Origin: Chitinimonas prasina
GTDB lineage: Bacteria > Pseudomonadota > Gammaproteobacteria > Burkholderiales > Chitinimonadaceae
Direction: 5' to 3'
DNA length: 64,000 nucleotides
Assembly (NCBI RefSeq): GCF_030160395.1
Contig: NZ_BSOG01000008.1
Location: 25,586 to 89,585 of the forward strand
Shown: piece by piece, positions 17,811 to 26,833 of the stretch
Layout of the letters: every line of letters starts with the position of its first letter
Numbering within the stretch: position 1 is the first letter of the stretch
Made by a program: the position numbers and the translations under genes
Notes under the pieces: generated by a model
The model's database searches: none
What the model was told of the DNA's origin: nothing
The model's input: the letters and a program-made list of their open reading frames with translations, nothing else

Positions 17811-18743
17811 GTGATTGCGCTGACTGCTCGAGTTTCCCTGGTGCTGGGGGCTACTGCTGCCCTGGCTTGCTCGCTTGGAGTGTCCGCTGCCGCGCAGCGC
17901 ACCCCTGCCGATATCATCAAGCAGTCTGCTGCCAGCGATTGGCGCCCTCTGGATGGGCAAAATACCCTGGTGATGGAGCTGAACGGCGGGCAGGTGATCT
18001 TTGAACTGGCGCCCCGTTTTGCACCGCGCCATGCTGCCAATATCCGCAAGCTGGCGCGCAATGGCTACTACGACGGGCTTGCTGTGATACGGGTGCAGGA
18101 TAACTTTGTCACCCAATGGGGCGACCCGGTGGACGAGGAGAAAGAGCCTGCCAAGGTCAAGCCGTTGGGCGATGCCGAGGCCAAGCTACCGGCGGAGTTC
18201 TCCATTGCCTACCGAGGATTGCCGATTGCCCGGCTGAAGGATGCGGATGGCTTTGCGCCGGTCACCGGCTTTAGCGAGGGTATGCCGGTGGCGGCCGACC
18301 CGAAGAAGAACCGTGCCTGGATACCACACTGCTACGGCGTGATCGGTGCCGGCCGTGGCAATACGGTGGACAGCAGCAACGGCAGCAGTCTCTACGTCAT
18401 CATCGGACAGGCGCCGCGTGCGCTGGATCTTAACATCACGGTGGTGGGCCGCGTGCTCAAGGGTATGGAGTTGCTATCCGGCTTGCCGCGTGGCGGCAGC
18501 AATATGGGGTTCTATGACAAGCCCGAGCAGCATGTGCCCTTGCAGCGGGTACGCTTGCTGGCCGATATCCCTGCGGCCGAGCGCCCCGCGCTGGAGGTGC
18601 TGCGTACCGATACGCCCACGTGGCAGGCACTGGTGGAATCGCGCCGCCATGCCAGTGGTGATTGGTATGTGCATAGCGCCGAGCACACCAATGTCTGCAA
18701 TATTGGCATTCCTACCCGTCCGCTGGTGCCTGCAGCCAGCTAA
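17811..18743 (+). CDS. Exported cyclophilin-type peptidyl-prolyl isomerase
   Basis: A 310-aa protein that begins with a GTG codon 6 bp after GGAG and carries a signal peptide (VIALTARVSLVLGATAALACSL, cleaved near SAAAQ). The cyclophilin domain (about 40-260) shows VMELNGGQVIFELAPRFAPRHAANIRKLARNGYYDG, VQDNFVTQWGDP, and GSSLYVIIGQAPRALDLNITVVGRVLKGMELL. It should catalyse proline isomerisation of periplasmic proteins. The domain has an insert with an acidic-basic run (DEEKEPAKVKPL) typical of large bacterial periplasmic cyclophilins. An in-frame ATG at 17772 has no ribosome-binding site and would bury the signal peptide. Confidence 0.88.
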   Translation: MIALTARVSLVLGATAALACSLGVSAAAQRTPADIIKQSAASDWRPLDGQNTLVMELNGGQVIFELAPRFAPRHAANIRKLARNGYYDGLAVIRVQDNFVTQWGDPVDEEKEPAKVKPLGDAEAKLPAEFSIAYRGLPIARLKDADGFAPVTGFSEGMPVAADPKKNRAWIPHCYGVIGAGRGNTVDSSNGSSLYVIIGQAPRALDLNITVVGRVLKGMELLSGLPRGGSNMGFYDKPEQHVPLQRVRLLADIPAAERPALEVLRTDTPTWQALVESRRHASGDWYVHSAEHTNVCNIGIPTRPLVPAAS

Positions 18744-18773
18744 TGGACGCTGGTGGCCCGCAGCACCAATAGA

Positions 18774-20027
18774 CTACGGTAACTGGGCAGGGCGGTGGCT
18801 AGCCAGTTCACGCAAGCCGGCCGCCAGGATGAGGTCGTCGGTATTGCCGGCGGGCTGGGCTAGGTCTACCCGTATCGGTGGCTGAAAGTCCTCGCGGGGC
18901 GTGCCACGGACATGGAACAGCCGTTCGGCGGGGACATTGGCGCTGATGCCGCTATGCGGCAGAGGGATAGTGTAGGTGGCCCCCAACAACCCGGCCATGG
19001 CAGTGCCGACGACCTGGGCACGGCCCAGGCCGTGCAGGCCTATGGCCAGGCCTTCTCCCATGCTGCCGGTCCAATGATCTACCAGTACAACCAGGGGGCG
19101 GGTGTACTGGAATGGCCCGCGTGGCTGCACCAGTTCCAGCCAAGCTCGGGCTATGCCGGTTTGCTGGGCTTCCAGCGGCAGATCGTGCCGTTGATAGGCG
19201 GCTTCCACCGCAATAAAGCGGCTCATGATGGCGCGGGCTATCTTGCTGTTGCCGCCGCCAGGGGTGTCGCGCAGATCCAGGATCAAGCCCTGGCTGTCGC
19301 CTAGCTCGGCCAGGGCTGCATCAAAAGCCGTAATCAGCGCATCCTGGCCCAGACTGTTGTTGAGCCGGATATAGCCGGCGCTACCGATACGCCTGTGGCT
19401 CAGGGGCGTGCTGGCCTGTGTGCTGACACCCGCCAGCGTGACCTCCAGCGGCCTGCCGTCTGCCAACAAGCGCAGCTGGCGCTGCTGGTCACGCCTGCCG
19501 GCCAGCAGTGAGCGCAAGGCCCAGTCGCGGGCCCGTTGGCTGGTCTGCGGCGCTACCCGCCCAAGTTTTTGCGCCACGGCTACGGCAATGGGCTGGCCCT
19601 GTATATGGGTCAATATCATGCCCGCTTGCAAGCCAGCCTTAGCGGCAGGGCTATCAGGCCGCACCTGGACCAGGCGGGCGGTCTCGCCCTGCCAGGCCGC
19701 CCACAGGTCGGTGCCCGACGGGACCAGTCGTGGCGAGCTGGCGGTGTTGCGGTTGAGCTGGGTGTGGTCGTCGTGCAATTCTTCCAGCAATTGTTCCAGC
19801 ACCGTGATGAAGGCAAGCTGATCGCGGGCCTTGGCGGCCAGGGGGCGGTAGTGCGCCACGGCGGCCTGCCAATGCTGTGGCCCGTCGGTGAAATAGGCGT
19901 AGTTGGCCGTGACTTCGGTGGCCAGGGTGTCGAAGTCGGCCAAGTAGTCGCTGGCAGACGGGGTGGGGGCGGCCTTGCTGCAAAGGGTGCTGAGCAGCAG
20001 GCCCAAGGTGCAGAATAACTTTCTCAT
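18774..20027 (-). CDS. S41-family serine protease-like exported protein
   Basis: A 417-aa protein with a signal peptide (MRKLFCTLGLLLSTLCSKAAP). Residues 30-95 resemble the Tricorn-core N-terminal helical domain, 100-200 a PDZ-like domain (RPDSPAAKAGLQAGMILTHIQGQPI), and 205-400 the S41 protease core (GSAGYIRLNN, GLILDLRDTPGGGN, VDHWTGSMGEGLAIGL with candidate nucleophile Ser322). The Lys that pairs with Ser in CtpA-type enzymes is not evident, so it is nearer to the Tricorn/IRBP-like S41 branch. Its stop lies 30 bp from that of the cyclophilin gene, converging. Confidence 0.85.
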   Translation of the reverse strand: MRKLFCTLGLLLSTLCSKAAPTPSASDYLADFDTLATEVTANYAYFTDGPQHWQAAVAHYRPLAAKARDQLAFITVLEQLLEELHDDHTQLNRNTASSPRLVPSGTDLWAAWQGETARLVQVRPDSPAAKAGLQAGMILTHIQGQPIAVAVAQKLGRVAPQTSQRARDWALRSLLAGRRDQQRQLRLLADGRPLEVTLAGVSTQASTPLSHRRIGSAGYIRLNNSLGQDALITAFDAALAELGDSQGLILDLRDTPGGGNSKIARAIMSRFIAVEAAYQRHDLPLEAQQTGIARAWLELVQPRGPFQYTRPLVVLVDHWTGSMGEGLAIGLHGLGRAQVVGTAMAGLLGATYTIPLPHSGISANVPAERLFHVRGTPREDFQPPIRVDLAQPAGNTDDLILAAGLRELASHRPAQLP

Positions 20028-20180
20028 GCAGATAGGGGCTTGGCGTAGGTGGATGCCACATTCTCGCCCCCATGCGGCGTTGTGCGTAAAAAATTTCTCC
20101 TCGCACAGGCCTGCCTGGGCACCGCAAATTCTGGCACGTGTCCTTTGGAGGCGGGGAGGGCGTGGTAGCCGGCAAGTCCG

Positions 20181-21626
20181 CTACCTAAAATAAGGGGCAA
20201 GGTGCCGGTCCAGCTCAGCGATCACATCGTTGGCCAAGGTGATGCCCCGGCCATCGCGATTGACCAGGGCGTCACTGGCGCAGCCATGCAGGCGGGTGGC
20301 CAGGCAGGTGGCCTGCCAGGCGGTGAGGCCTTGTGCCATCAGGGCGGCGATCAGGCCACTCAGCAGGTCGCCTTGGCCCGCATTGGCCAGTGCGGCGCTG
20401 CCGCTCTGGTTGACCGCCATGAGGGCGCCGTCGACGATGACGGTACCTGCGCCCTTGAGCACGATGGTGGCATGGTAGCGGCGGGCAAGCGCTGCCGCAG
20501 CGTCATAGCGGTGCTGCTGCACCTCGGCTGTGCTGCAGGCCAGGAGCCTGGCGGCTTCGGCCGGATGGGGCGTCAACACGGTAGGCGCCTGGCGCGGGTG
20601 GGCGGCCTGGGTGAGGCGCGGGTCGCTGGCCAGCAGGTTGAGGGCGTCAGCATCCAGTACCAGTGCCTGCTGGCTGCTCAGCGCATGGTGCAACAGGTCG
20701 GCAGCCGGCGCGCCTTGGCCCAGGCCTGGCCCCAGCAGGATCAGATCAGCCGCATCCATCAGCAGGGTATCGGCCGGACGCAGCATCAGCTCGGGGCGAG
20801 CCAGGTCTGCACTGGGTACCGGCCCCAGCAGACCGGCAAAGACCTTGCCGGCGCCTGCCTGTAGTGCCGCCCTGCCGGCCAGCAGGGCGGCACCGGTCAT
20901 GCCCTCGGCGCCGCCTATGATGCAGATGGTGCCATAGCTGCCCTTGTGGCTGTCGGCCGCACGAGATATGCGGATGGTTTGGGCCACGGTGGCGGTATCC
21001 AGCAGGGCGGCCTGATCCAGTGTGGGGGCGTCCAGCCCCAGCTTGTCCAGCAGGCAGAGGCCGGTATAGTCGCGGGCTGCACCGGTTGCCAGCCCACGTG
21101 CCTGACCGATGAAGCTCAGGGTCCAGCGGGCCTGTATGGGGGTGCCCAGCAGTGCGCCGCTGTCGGCGTGTACGCCGCTGGGCACATCGAGTGCCAGTAT
21201 CGGTTTGCCCAACTGGTTGACTTGGGTAATCAGCGCCTGCCAGTTTGGCTCCAACGGACGGTTCAGGCCCAGGCCGAACAAGCCGTCGATGATGACGGTG
21301 CAGGCCCTTGTAGGCGCATGGGCGCTCTCGGTGCCGCCGCAGCGCTGCCAGTCGCGGTATGCGGTGGCGGCGTCAGCGGGCAGGTTGCCTGGCCCGGCTG
21401 GCATGCAGACTGATAGGGAATAGCCCAACTGCCTCAGCAAGGTGGCGGCAACCAGTGCGTCGCCACCATTGTTGCCCGGCCCTACCAGCACGCCGATGGG
21501 TGCGGCCTTGCCGAAGCGACGCGAGATAAAATCGGCGGCGGCGCGTCCGGCACGTCGCATCAGGGGCAGGCCCAGCTTGCGGGCCTGCTGTTCTATCTGG
21601 CGTAGCTGCGATACGTTATGGAACAT
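20181..21626 (-). CDS. nnr: Bifunctional NAD(P)H-hydrate repair enzyme Nnr
   Basis: A 481-aa fusion. The N-terminal YjeF domain (1-210) is the NAD(P)HX epimerase (GVLVGPGNNGGDALVAATLL, IIDGLFGLGLNRPL, LALDVPSGVHADSG). The C-terminal ribokinase-like domain (225-481) is the ADP-dependent (S)-NAD(P)HX dehydratase (HKGSYGTICIIGGAEGMTGAALLAGRAAL, LTPHPAEAARLL, VLKGAGTVI, ANAGQGDLLSGLIAALMAQG). Together they rescue hydrated NADH and NADPH. The length is normal and both active sites look intact. It is divergent from the flavodoxin-like gene at 21733. Confidence 0.95.
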   Translation of the reverse strand: MFHNVSQLRQIEQQARKLGLPLMRRAGRAAADFISRRFGKAAPIGVLVGPGNNGGDALVAATLLRQLGYSLSVCMPAGPGNLPADAATAYRDWQRCGGTESAHAPTRACTVIIDGLFGLGLNRPLEPNWQALITQVNQLGKPILALDVPSGVHADSGALLGTPIQARWTLSFIGQARGLATGAARDYTGLCLLDKLGLDAPTLDQAALLDTATVAQTIRISRAADSHKGSYGTICIIGGAEGMTGAALLAGRAALQAGAGKVFAGLLGPVPSADLARPELMLRPADTLLMDAADLILLGPGLGQGAPAADLLHHALSSQQALVLDADALNLLASDPRLTQAAHPRQAPTVLTPHPAEAARLLACSTAEVQQHRYDAAAALARRYHATIVLKGAGTVIVDGALMAVNQSGSAALANAGQGDLLSGLIAALMAQGLTAWQATCLATRLHGCASDALVNRDGRGITLANDVIAELDRHLAPYFR

Positions 21627-21732
21627 GGAGGCTGAATGCGGTCATAGCAAGAAGGGGCGATGTGTTCTGGATCATAGACTGCCCAGCGTGGCGCTTGTTG
21701 ATGTAATACCTGCGGCGAGTGTGAGATATGCA

Positions 21733-22197
21733 ATGAAACAGCTGCTGATACTGCATGCCGGGCAGACCGAGGCCGGCCATACCTATGCGCTGGCGCAATC
21801 AGCGCGGATCGGTGCTGCTGCGCTGGCGGACGAGGTGGCCACTGTCATGCTGCCGGCGTTGCAGGCAGATCTGCCGGATTTGCTGGCGGCAAAGGGTCTG
21901 CTGCTGGTGACGCCAGAGAAGTTTGGCTATATGGCGGGCGCGCTGAAGGATTTCTTTGACCGAACCTTCTACCCCGCCCAGGGCAAGATAGCGGGCCTGC
22001 CCTATGCATTGGTGGTGGTGGGCGGCAATGACGGCAGCGGGGCGGTCATGGCGGTAGAGCGTATTGCCCGGGGTTACCCGCTGAAAGCCATTGCCGAGCC
22101 CCTGGTGGTCAAGGGGGCGCCCACCGAGGCGCAATTGCAGCGGGCTTGCGAGCTGGGTGAGGCCATGGCGGGCGGCATCGCCATGGGCATATTCTGA
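21733..22197 (+). CDS. Flavodoxin-fold NAD(P)H-dependent reductase-like protein
   Basis: A 154-aa flavodoxin-like protein: first strand and phosphate loop MKQLLILHAGQTEAGHTYALAQ, then LLLVTPEKFGYMAGALKDFFDRTFYP, the FMN-contact segment of NADPH-dependent FMN reductase relatives, and YALVVVGGNDGSGAVMAVERIARG. It probably binds FMN; the electron partner is unknown. A GIY-YIG gene follows 11 bp after the stop, suggesting co-transcription. Confidence 0.78.
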   Translation: MKQLLILHAGQTEAGHTYALAQSARIGAAALADEVATVMLPALQADLPDLLAAKGLLLVTPEKFGYMAGALKDFFDRTFYPAQGKIAGLPYALVVVGGNDGSGAVMAVERIARGYPLKAIAEPLVVKGAPTEAQLQRACELGEAMAGGIAMGIF

Positions 22198-22208
22198 AGG
22201 AGTGGCAA

Positions 22209-22466
22209 GTGCCGCAAGGCTGGTGTGTCTATTTACTGCGCTGTGCCGACGATAGCCTCTATTGCGGTATCAGCAATGATCTGGCGGCGCGCATCGATAC
22301 ACACAATCGTGGACGTGGTGCGCGCTATACGCGGGTGCGCCTGCCCGTGGTGCTGGCCTATGCCGAGGCGTGCGAGGACAGGTCCAGCGCCTCGCGGCGG
22401 GAGGCCGCCATCAAGAAACTGGACCGCAAGGCGAAGCTGGCCTTGGTGGCAGCAGGATGCAACTGA
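22209..22466 (+). CDS. GIY-YIG nuclease-domain protein (YhbQ/UPF0213-like)
   Basis: An 85-aa single-domain GIY-YIG protein: CVYLLRCADDSLYCGISNDLAARIDTHNRGRGARYTR, with the second Tyr-Gly pair as YCGI and the conserved Arg, followed by ASRREAAIKKLDRKAKLALV. UPF0213 proteins are small relatives of UvrC and Slx1 nucleases. The GTG start at 22209 follows a strong AAGGAG; it overlaps nothing and is probably co-expressed with the flavodoxin-like gene upstream. Confidence 0.88.
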   Translation: MPQGWCVYLLRCADDSLYCGISNDLAARIDTHNRGRGARYTRVRLPVVLAYAEACEDRSSASRREAAIKKLDRKAKLALVAAGCN

Positions 22467-22612
22467 TTGAAGAAAAAGGACTATGGCGCCGATTGGAAGA
22501 ATCAATCGGCAGGTGCGCTTGAATTGACAGGAACCGGCCTGAAATTCTTGATTGGTTTACTCGGGTATTTGCTGCCCGGTACAATTGACCCCTATCGCAT
22601 CAGGATCGCATC

Positions 22613-23419
22613 ATGAACGCACCCCACAAGCCCGCGCCTCTCGAGGACGTGCAAAGCTCGCGCGATGTACGCAACATCGCCATCAACAAGGTCGGCATCA
22701 AATCCCTGCGCCATCCCGTCAAGGTGGCCGACCGGGCCGAAGGGGTACAGCATACGGTTGCCGGCTTCGATATGTACGTGTATCTGCCCGAGCACTACAA
22801 GGGCACGCATATGTCGCGCTTCGTGCAATTGCTGAACAGCCACGAGCAGGCGATCTCGGTGGCCTCGTTCGAGCAGATGGCGCGCGAGATGGTTGGGAAG
22901 CTGGAGGCGGAATCGGGCTATATCGAGATGCGCTTTCCTTTCTTCATGAACAAGACGGCGCCGGTATCAGGCGTGCAAAGCCTGATGGACTACGATGTCA
23001 GCCTGATTGGCGAGATACGGCAGGGGGTGTTTACCCAGACCATCAAGGTGGTGGTGGCCGCGACCAGCCTTTGCCCCTGCTCCAAGAAAATCTCCGAATA
23101 CGGTGCGCATAACCAGCGCTCGCATGTGACCATCACCGCCCAGGTGAATGACAGGGTATGGCTGGAGGAGCTGATACGGGTGGCTGAAGAAGAGGCATCC
23201 TGCGAGGTCTACGGCATACTCAAGCGGCCGGACGAGAAGTATGTGACCGAGCAGGCCTATGACAACCCCAAGTTCGTGGAAGATTTTATTCGCGATGTGG
23301 CCGCCAGGCTCAATGGCGACCCCCGGATAGACCGCTATGTGGTGGAGGTGGAAAACTTCGAGTCCATCCACAATCACTCTGCCTACGCCTTGATCGAGCA
23401 CGACAAGCGCACGGCCTGA
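22613..23419 (+). CDS. folE2: GTP cyclohydrolase FolE2 (type IB)
   Basis: A 268-aa enzyme that turns GTP into 7,8-dihydroneopterin triphosphate, the first step of folate synthesis (and of queuosine precursors). Family signatures are visible: [12 protein letters not shown], the catalytic/metal region [24 protein letters not shown] with Cys154 and Cys156, [31 protein letters not shown], and [12 protein letters not shown]. FolE2 works without zinc and in several bacteria is induced by Zur under zinc limitation; no clear Zur box is seen upstream. pabB and pabC, also folate genes, are at 54175-56359. A terminator follows. Confidence 0.96.
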   Translation: MNAPHKPAPLEDVQSSRDVRNIAINKVGIKSLRHPVKVADRAEGVQHTVAGFDMYVYLPEHYKGTHMSRFVQLLNSHEQAISVASFEQMAREMVGKLEAESGYIEMRFPFFMNKTAPVSGVQSLMDYDVSLIGEIRQGVFTQTIKVVVAATSLCPCSKKISEYGAHNQRSHVTITAQVNDRVWLEELIRVAEEEASCEVYGILKRPDEKYVTEQAYDNPKFVEDFIRDVAARLNGDPRIDRYVVEVENFESIHNHSAYALIEHDKRTA

Positions 23420-23433
23420 GCCAGGTAAGCATG

Positions 23434-23460
23434 AAAAAACCGCCCGAGGGCGGTTTTTTT
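23434..23460. terminator. Bidirectional terminator between folE2 and ygfZ
   Basis: AAAAAACCGCCC / GGGCGGTTTTTTT hairpin, serving both converging genes. Confidence 0.92.
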
Positions 23461-23485
23461 ACGGGCCTGTGATGCTGAGCGGCGC

Positions 23486-24487
23486 TTACTCGTGCACCGG
23501 ATAGGGCAGTGGCAAGAAGGTGAGTAGCGGGCCTTCTGGGCTGTCGAGGTGGACACCGTGCTCTACGCTGGCCATCTGTACCACAACCAGCGCTTCCCAT
23601 AGACCTTCGCCAGCCGGCGCGGCCAGGGCAACCTGGCCGCTGGCCTGGCCGTTCATCTCCGGGCTGTAGACAGCCTGCCCAGCCTGCATGGGGGCAGTGG
23701 CACTTACCCGGAAGGTACGGCGCTTGAGCTTGCCCAGGTATTGGGTGCGGGCGACGATTTCCTGGCCGGGATAACAGCCCTTTTTGAAGCTGACGGCGCC
23801 GATCAGTTCCATATTGGCCATCTGCGCGACAAAGGCCTCTTGGGTTTCGGGCAGTATCCAGGGTATGCCTGCGCGGATGTCCGACAGCGTCCAGGCAGCC
23901 GTGCCCGATGGCTGGGCGCCAGCGGCCAGCAGGGCGGGCCAGGCAGCCATGGCGGCGTCGAGCGTCAGGCAGAGCAGCAGGCGATCCTGCCCCAGCCTGG
24001 CAAGCAAGCCGCCGGCCAGCTTGATGGTCTGCATGGCTTCGGCCGGTGCCGAGCCGAACACGGCTAGGGCGATGGCGGTGGCTTGCGGGCCATTCAGGCC
24101 CAACAGCACGCGCTCATCGCTGGCATCGCTGGCGCGGGTCTTGCTGCGCAATACATACATGCTCAGGCGCTTCTGCACACCTGCCTGCAAGGCGCGTGGC
24201 AGCATCAGCAGGATATCGTCGGCTTCACGCAATACCAGAAAGCTGGCCAGCATACGGCCCTTGGGGGTGGAGTAGCTGGAGTACTGGCAACCGTCGGCGG
24301 GCATTTTCTTGAGATCGCTGGACACCTGGCCATGCAGGAACGCCAGGGTCTCCTCACCGCTGAAGCGTATCAGGCCGAACTGCTGCAGTGGTACCAGCGC
24401 GGTGTCTGCTGCCGCAGTGGGAAAGCTGACCTGACCCTGTTCATCGGTATGTGCGCCCTGGCTTGCCAGGTAAGTGTGCCAATCCAT
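23486..24487 (-). CDS. ygfZ: Folate-binding iron-sulfur cluster repair protein YgfZ
   Basis: A 333-aa GcvT-fold protein that uses tetrahydrofolate to help assembly or repair of iron-sulfur enzymes. FGLIRFSGEETLAFLHGQVSSDLKKM near the N-terminus and the diagnostic KGCYPGQEIVARTQYLGKLKRR (Cys in the YgfZ motif) are present. The ATG at 24487 is preceded by GGAGG at 7-8 bp; an in-frame TTG further up overlaps that site and is rejected. It is transcribed in the same direction as the AsmA-like gene upstream, with a small hairpin between. Confidence 0.94.
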   Translation of the reverse strand: MDWHTYLASQGAHTDEQGQVSFPTAAADTALVPLQQFGLIRFSGEETLAFLHGQVSSDLKKMPADGCQYSSYSTPKGRMLASFLVLREADDILLMLPRALQAGVQKRLSMYVLRSKTRASDASDERVLLGLNGPQATAIALAVFGSAPAEAMQTIKLAGGLLARLGQDRLLLCLTLDAAMAAWPALLAAGAQPSGTAAWTLSDIRAGIPWILPETQEAFVAQMANMELIGAVSFKKGCYPGQEIVARTQYLGKLKRRTFRVSATAPMQAGQAVYSPEMNGQASGQVALAAPAGEGLWEALVVVQMASVEHGVHLDSPEGPLLTFLPLPYPVHE

Positions 24488-24511
24488 TGCTGATATTGCC
24501 TCCAAATGACG

Positions 24512-24534
24512 ATCGCCGACCAGGGGCCGGCGAT
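24512..24534 (-). other. Small hairpin between the AsmA-like gene and ygfZ
   Basis: ATCGCCG / CGGCGAT stem, 9-nt loop, followed on the minus strand by CGTCATTT. Could be a weak terminator or a leader structure of ygfZ. Confidence 0.35.
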
Positions 24535-24590
24535 ATCCATACTGATGATTAACTGTCGGCCTAACCGTCGGTAATCACATAGGTTAACGG

Positions 24591-25850
24591 TTAAAAGATC
24601 TGCGTGGTGTTCTCGCTGCTGCCTGGCTTGTAAGCGCCGGCCGAACGCAGCTCGGGGGCATCCAGCGTACCGGCGATGGCCAGCGGCGCGTTGACCACGA
24701 TGCTGCCGCTGGACAGGCGGGTATTGATACGACCACCCAGCTTGCGCTCGGGGCTGATAGTCAGGCCACCACTGGCCGAGAACTTGCCTGAGTTCAGCTG
24801 CAGGCTGCGCAGCGAGACCTGGGTGTCCTCCAGCAGGTATTCGCCCGCCAGGGTATCGAAGCGGGTCTGGCCGCCGCGTTGCAGCACCGATGGACTCTGC
24901 GACTTGAGTGGTGTGATCAGGTCGAAGTTATGCAGGTTGCCATCGCGCACCGAGAACTTGACCGACACGCGGCGCTTGGAGAACAGGTTCTCGTAGCTGT
25001 CGCCACTGAACTCGAAATCGGCAGTGGCTGCCATGCGGCCGGTGGAGCGGGTGGTCGCACTGGCCAGCGAGATCAGCGGTTCAACCTGCATGCTGCGTGT
25101 CTGCAGGCTGCCTGTCAGCTTCCAGCCCTCTACCCAGGTCAGCTGTGCCACACCCACGGCAGGTGAGCCGAAGATCAGTGCCTGGACGTCGTCAATCAGA
25201 ATGCCGTCCTTGTCGGCCACGCCGCGCAGTATCAGCTGGTCAAAGCGTGCATCGGGGTAAGGGCCGGGGGCTACCCAGTTGTTGGCGGTAAAGTCGAGGC
25301 CGAACTTGTCGCCCTCAGGCTTGATGGTCAGGGTGGCGCGCTCGTCTGCATCGGACAGGGTAACCAGCTTGAAGGTGCCGTCCTGATTCAGCTGCAAGGT
25401 GCCGGACAGCGGGCCGATCTTGCGTTGGGTCAGCTGTATGGTCAGGTCTTTCAGCTTGAGCTTGGCGAAATTGATATCGCGGCCGCCCGGGTTGGGCTTG
25501 AGCCGGCCCGGCAGGGAAAGCGCAAAATCCTGCTTGAACTGGGCTTGCTCCAGTACCACGTCGGTCAGCTCGGTACGCAGATTGATCAGGTTGCGCAGGG
25601 TAATGGGCACAATGACCTGACCAATTTCAGCCTCGCCCTGCTTGCCCATGGTCAGCTGCTTGAGCGCCAGTTGGGGTTTGGGGTCGTAGCTGAAAGCGAT
25701 ATCGCTGATGCTGACAGGGATGTCCAGGCGTGCGCTAACTGCCTGTTCGATATCGGCTTTGTAGCTATCGTAGGGGAATAGCAGCGGGATGGCCGCCACG
25801 ATGGCAACCAGAACCACAACTATGATCAACAGTTTCTTGAGGGCAGACAT
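24591..25850 (-). CDS. AsmA-family-like envelope protein
   Basis: A 419-aa protein with one N-terminal membrane anchor (KKLLIIVVVLVAIVAAIPLLF) and a long periplasmic beta-rich region. LDIPVSISDIAFSYDPKPQLALKQLTMG is the AsmA-type start; the C-terminal FKVSVKFSVRDGNL-like and LQLNSGKFSASGGLTISPERKLGGRI segments match the AsmA_2 end, though shorter than full AsmA (about 600 aa). AsmA-like proteins form bridges for lipid transport between membranes. The tRNA-Asn gene starts about 80 bp away on the other strand. Confidence 0.78.
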   Translation of the reverse strand: MSALKKLLIIVVVLVAIVAAIPLLFPYDSYKADIEQAVSARLDIPVSISDIAFSYDPKPQLALKQLTMGKQGEAEIGQVIVPITLRNLINLRTELTDVVLEQAQFKQDFALSLPGRLKPNPGGRDINFAKLKLKDLTIQLTQRKIGPLSGTLQLNQDGTFKLVTLSDADERATLTIKPEGDKFGLDFTANNWVAPGPYPDARFDQLILRGVADKDGILIDDVQALIFGSPAVGVAQLTWVEGWKLTGSLQTRSMQVEPLISLASATTRSTGRMAATADFEFSGDSYENLFSKRRVSVKFSVRDGNLHNFDLITPLKSQSPSVLQRGGQTRFDTLAGEYLLEDTQVSLRSLQLNSGKFSASGGLTISPERKLGGRINTRLSSGSIVVNAPLAIAGTLDAPELRSAGAYKPGSSENTTQIF

Positions 25851-25885
25851 GAGGCCTTCTTATAAGTTTGAAATCGAAACGGGTG

Positions 25886-25914
25886 TTGACACGCCAAGCA
25901 CAGCCTTTTAGTAT
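25886..25914 (+). promoter_or_regulatory. Promoter of tRNA-Asn
   Basis: TTGACA (25886-25891), 17-bp spacer, TAGTAT (25909-25914), with the tRNA beginning 16 bp after the -10. Confidence 0.75.
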
Positions 25915-25929
25915 AGCGGCTTCTTTAGT

Positions 25930-26005
25930 TCCTCGATAGCTCAGTCGGTAGAGCGCCGGACTGTTAATCCGTAGGTCCCTGGTTCGAGCCCAGGTCGAGG
26001 AGCCA
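25930..26005 (+). tRNA. tRNA-Asn (GTT), second copy
   Basis: 76 nt, identical to the copy at 2355-2430, with encoded CCA and anticodon GTT. It has its own promoter and a terminator immediately downstream. Confidence 0.97.
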
Positions 26006-26012
26006 AGTTTCC

Positions 26013-26046
26013 AAAAGCCGCACAGTCGAAAGATTGTGCGGCTTTT
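26013..26046 (+). terminator. Terminator after tRNA-Asn
   Basis: 12-bp stem AAAAGCCGCACA / TGTGCGGCTTTT with a 10-nt loop, continuing into GCTTTTT. Confidence 0.92.
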
Positions 26047-26191
26047 GCTTTTTCCGCAAGGGTGTTTGACGCGAAGAATAGTAATCGCTAAAACACCTAG
26101 GTGCCTGCCACGGATTTCTGCGACTGCGTATGCGATTAATCATATGGCATGCAACTGGCTGGCGTCGCCAACGTTAAACCGAGAGGATCGC

Positions 26192-26833
26192 ATGACAATG
26201 GCAAATGAACAAGCTGCCAAACTGCCCTTGATGAAGCGATTGATCCTTGCCATGCGTGGCGGAGTGGGCGGAGGGCTGTCTGCCATGCTGGTGGTTCTGC
26301 TGGTGGCGCTGGTGATTGCCATCGGTGCAGGCGGTTTTCTGGGCGGCCTGGTGATGGCGACCAAGCGTAATCTGCATGCCGAGCAGAACCTGATTGCCCA
26401 GGTGAAAACTGCCAAGCAGGCGCAAGCCAAACTGCTGGCAGAGAAGGCAGGGCTGGAAAAGGAACTGGAAGTGGCCAAGGACGCCAGCAGCATGCTGGGC
26501 AAGGATGTGGCTACCCTGAAGGAGCAATTAGCCGCCGCCCATGTCGAGCGCGAAACCATGAACAAGGTGCTGGCTGAAATCAGCGAAAGCCTGCGTAGTG
26601 GCGGTGCGGCAGCCAATCCCAAAGCCGCCGCAGTGGTGAAGGGCGCCATGCTAAAGTTTGGCGACAAGGAGTGCGAACTGGAGGGCGGCGCCATCAAGAG
26701 CAAGGACGATGTGAAATGCCTGAACCTGAAGGATGCCATCGACGCCATGAATAGCGGGCCGGGCGGCTATGGCGCCAAGCCCACCAAGCCGACAGAGGCG
26801 CCTGCGGCCAAACCGGTACAGAAAGGGCATTGA
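26192..26833 (+). CDS. Membrane-anchored coiled-coil protein of unknown function
   Basis: A 213-aa protein with no recognised family. A basic N-terminus (KLPLMKRLILAMRGG) leads into one membrane helix rich in Gly/Ala/Val (LSAMLVVLLVALVIAIGAGGFLGGLVMA, about 30-57), a coiled coil (about 58-132, AKQAQAKLLAEKAGLEKELEVAK), a compact region with two cysteines (GDKECELEGGAIKSKDDVKCLNLKDAID), and a Pro/Lys-rich tail. The cysteines could form a disulfide if this part is periplasmic. GAGAGGA precedes the ATG at 26192. It stands alone between a tRNA terminator and a long non-coding stretch. Confidence 0.65.
   Translation: MTMANEQAAKLPLMKRLILAMRGGVGGGLSAMLVVLLVALVIAIGAGGFLGGLVMATKRNLHAEQNLIAQVKTAKQAQAKLLAEKAGLEKELEVAKDASSMLGKDVATLKEQLAAAHVERETMNKVLAEISESLRSGGAAANPKAAAVVKGAMLKFGDKECELEGGAIKSKDDVKCLNLKDAIDAMNSGPGGYGAKPTKPTEAPAAKPVQKGH

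Noticed and set aside
22613..23419. QueF-like nitrile reductase
   Set aside because: The [19 protein letters not shown] motif and the length are those of GTP cyclohydrolase FolE2, not QueF.
24535..24590. Short repeats ACTGTCGG / ACCGTCGG and TTAACGGTTAA after the AsmA-like gene
   Set aside because: Too short and imperfect to call an operator or element.
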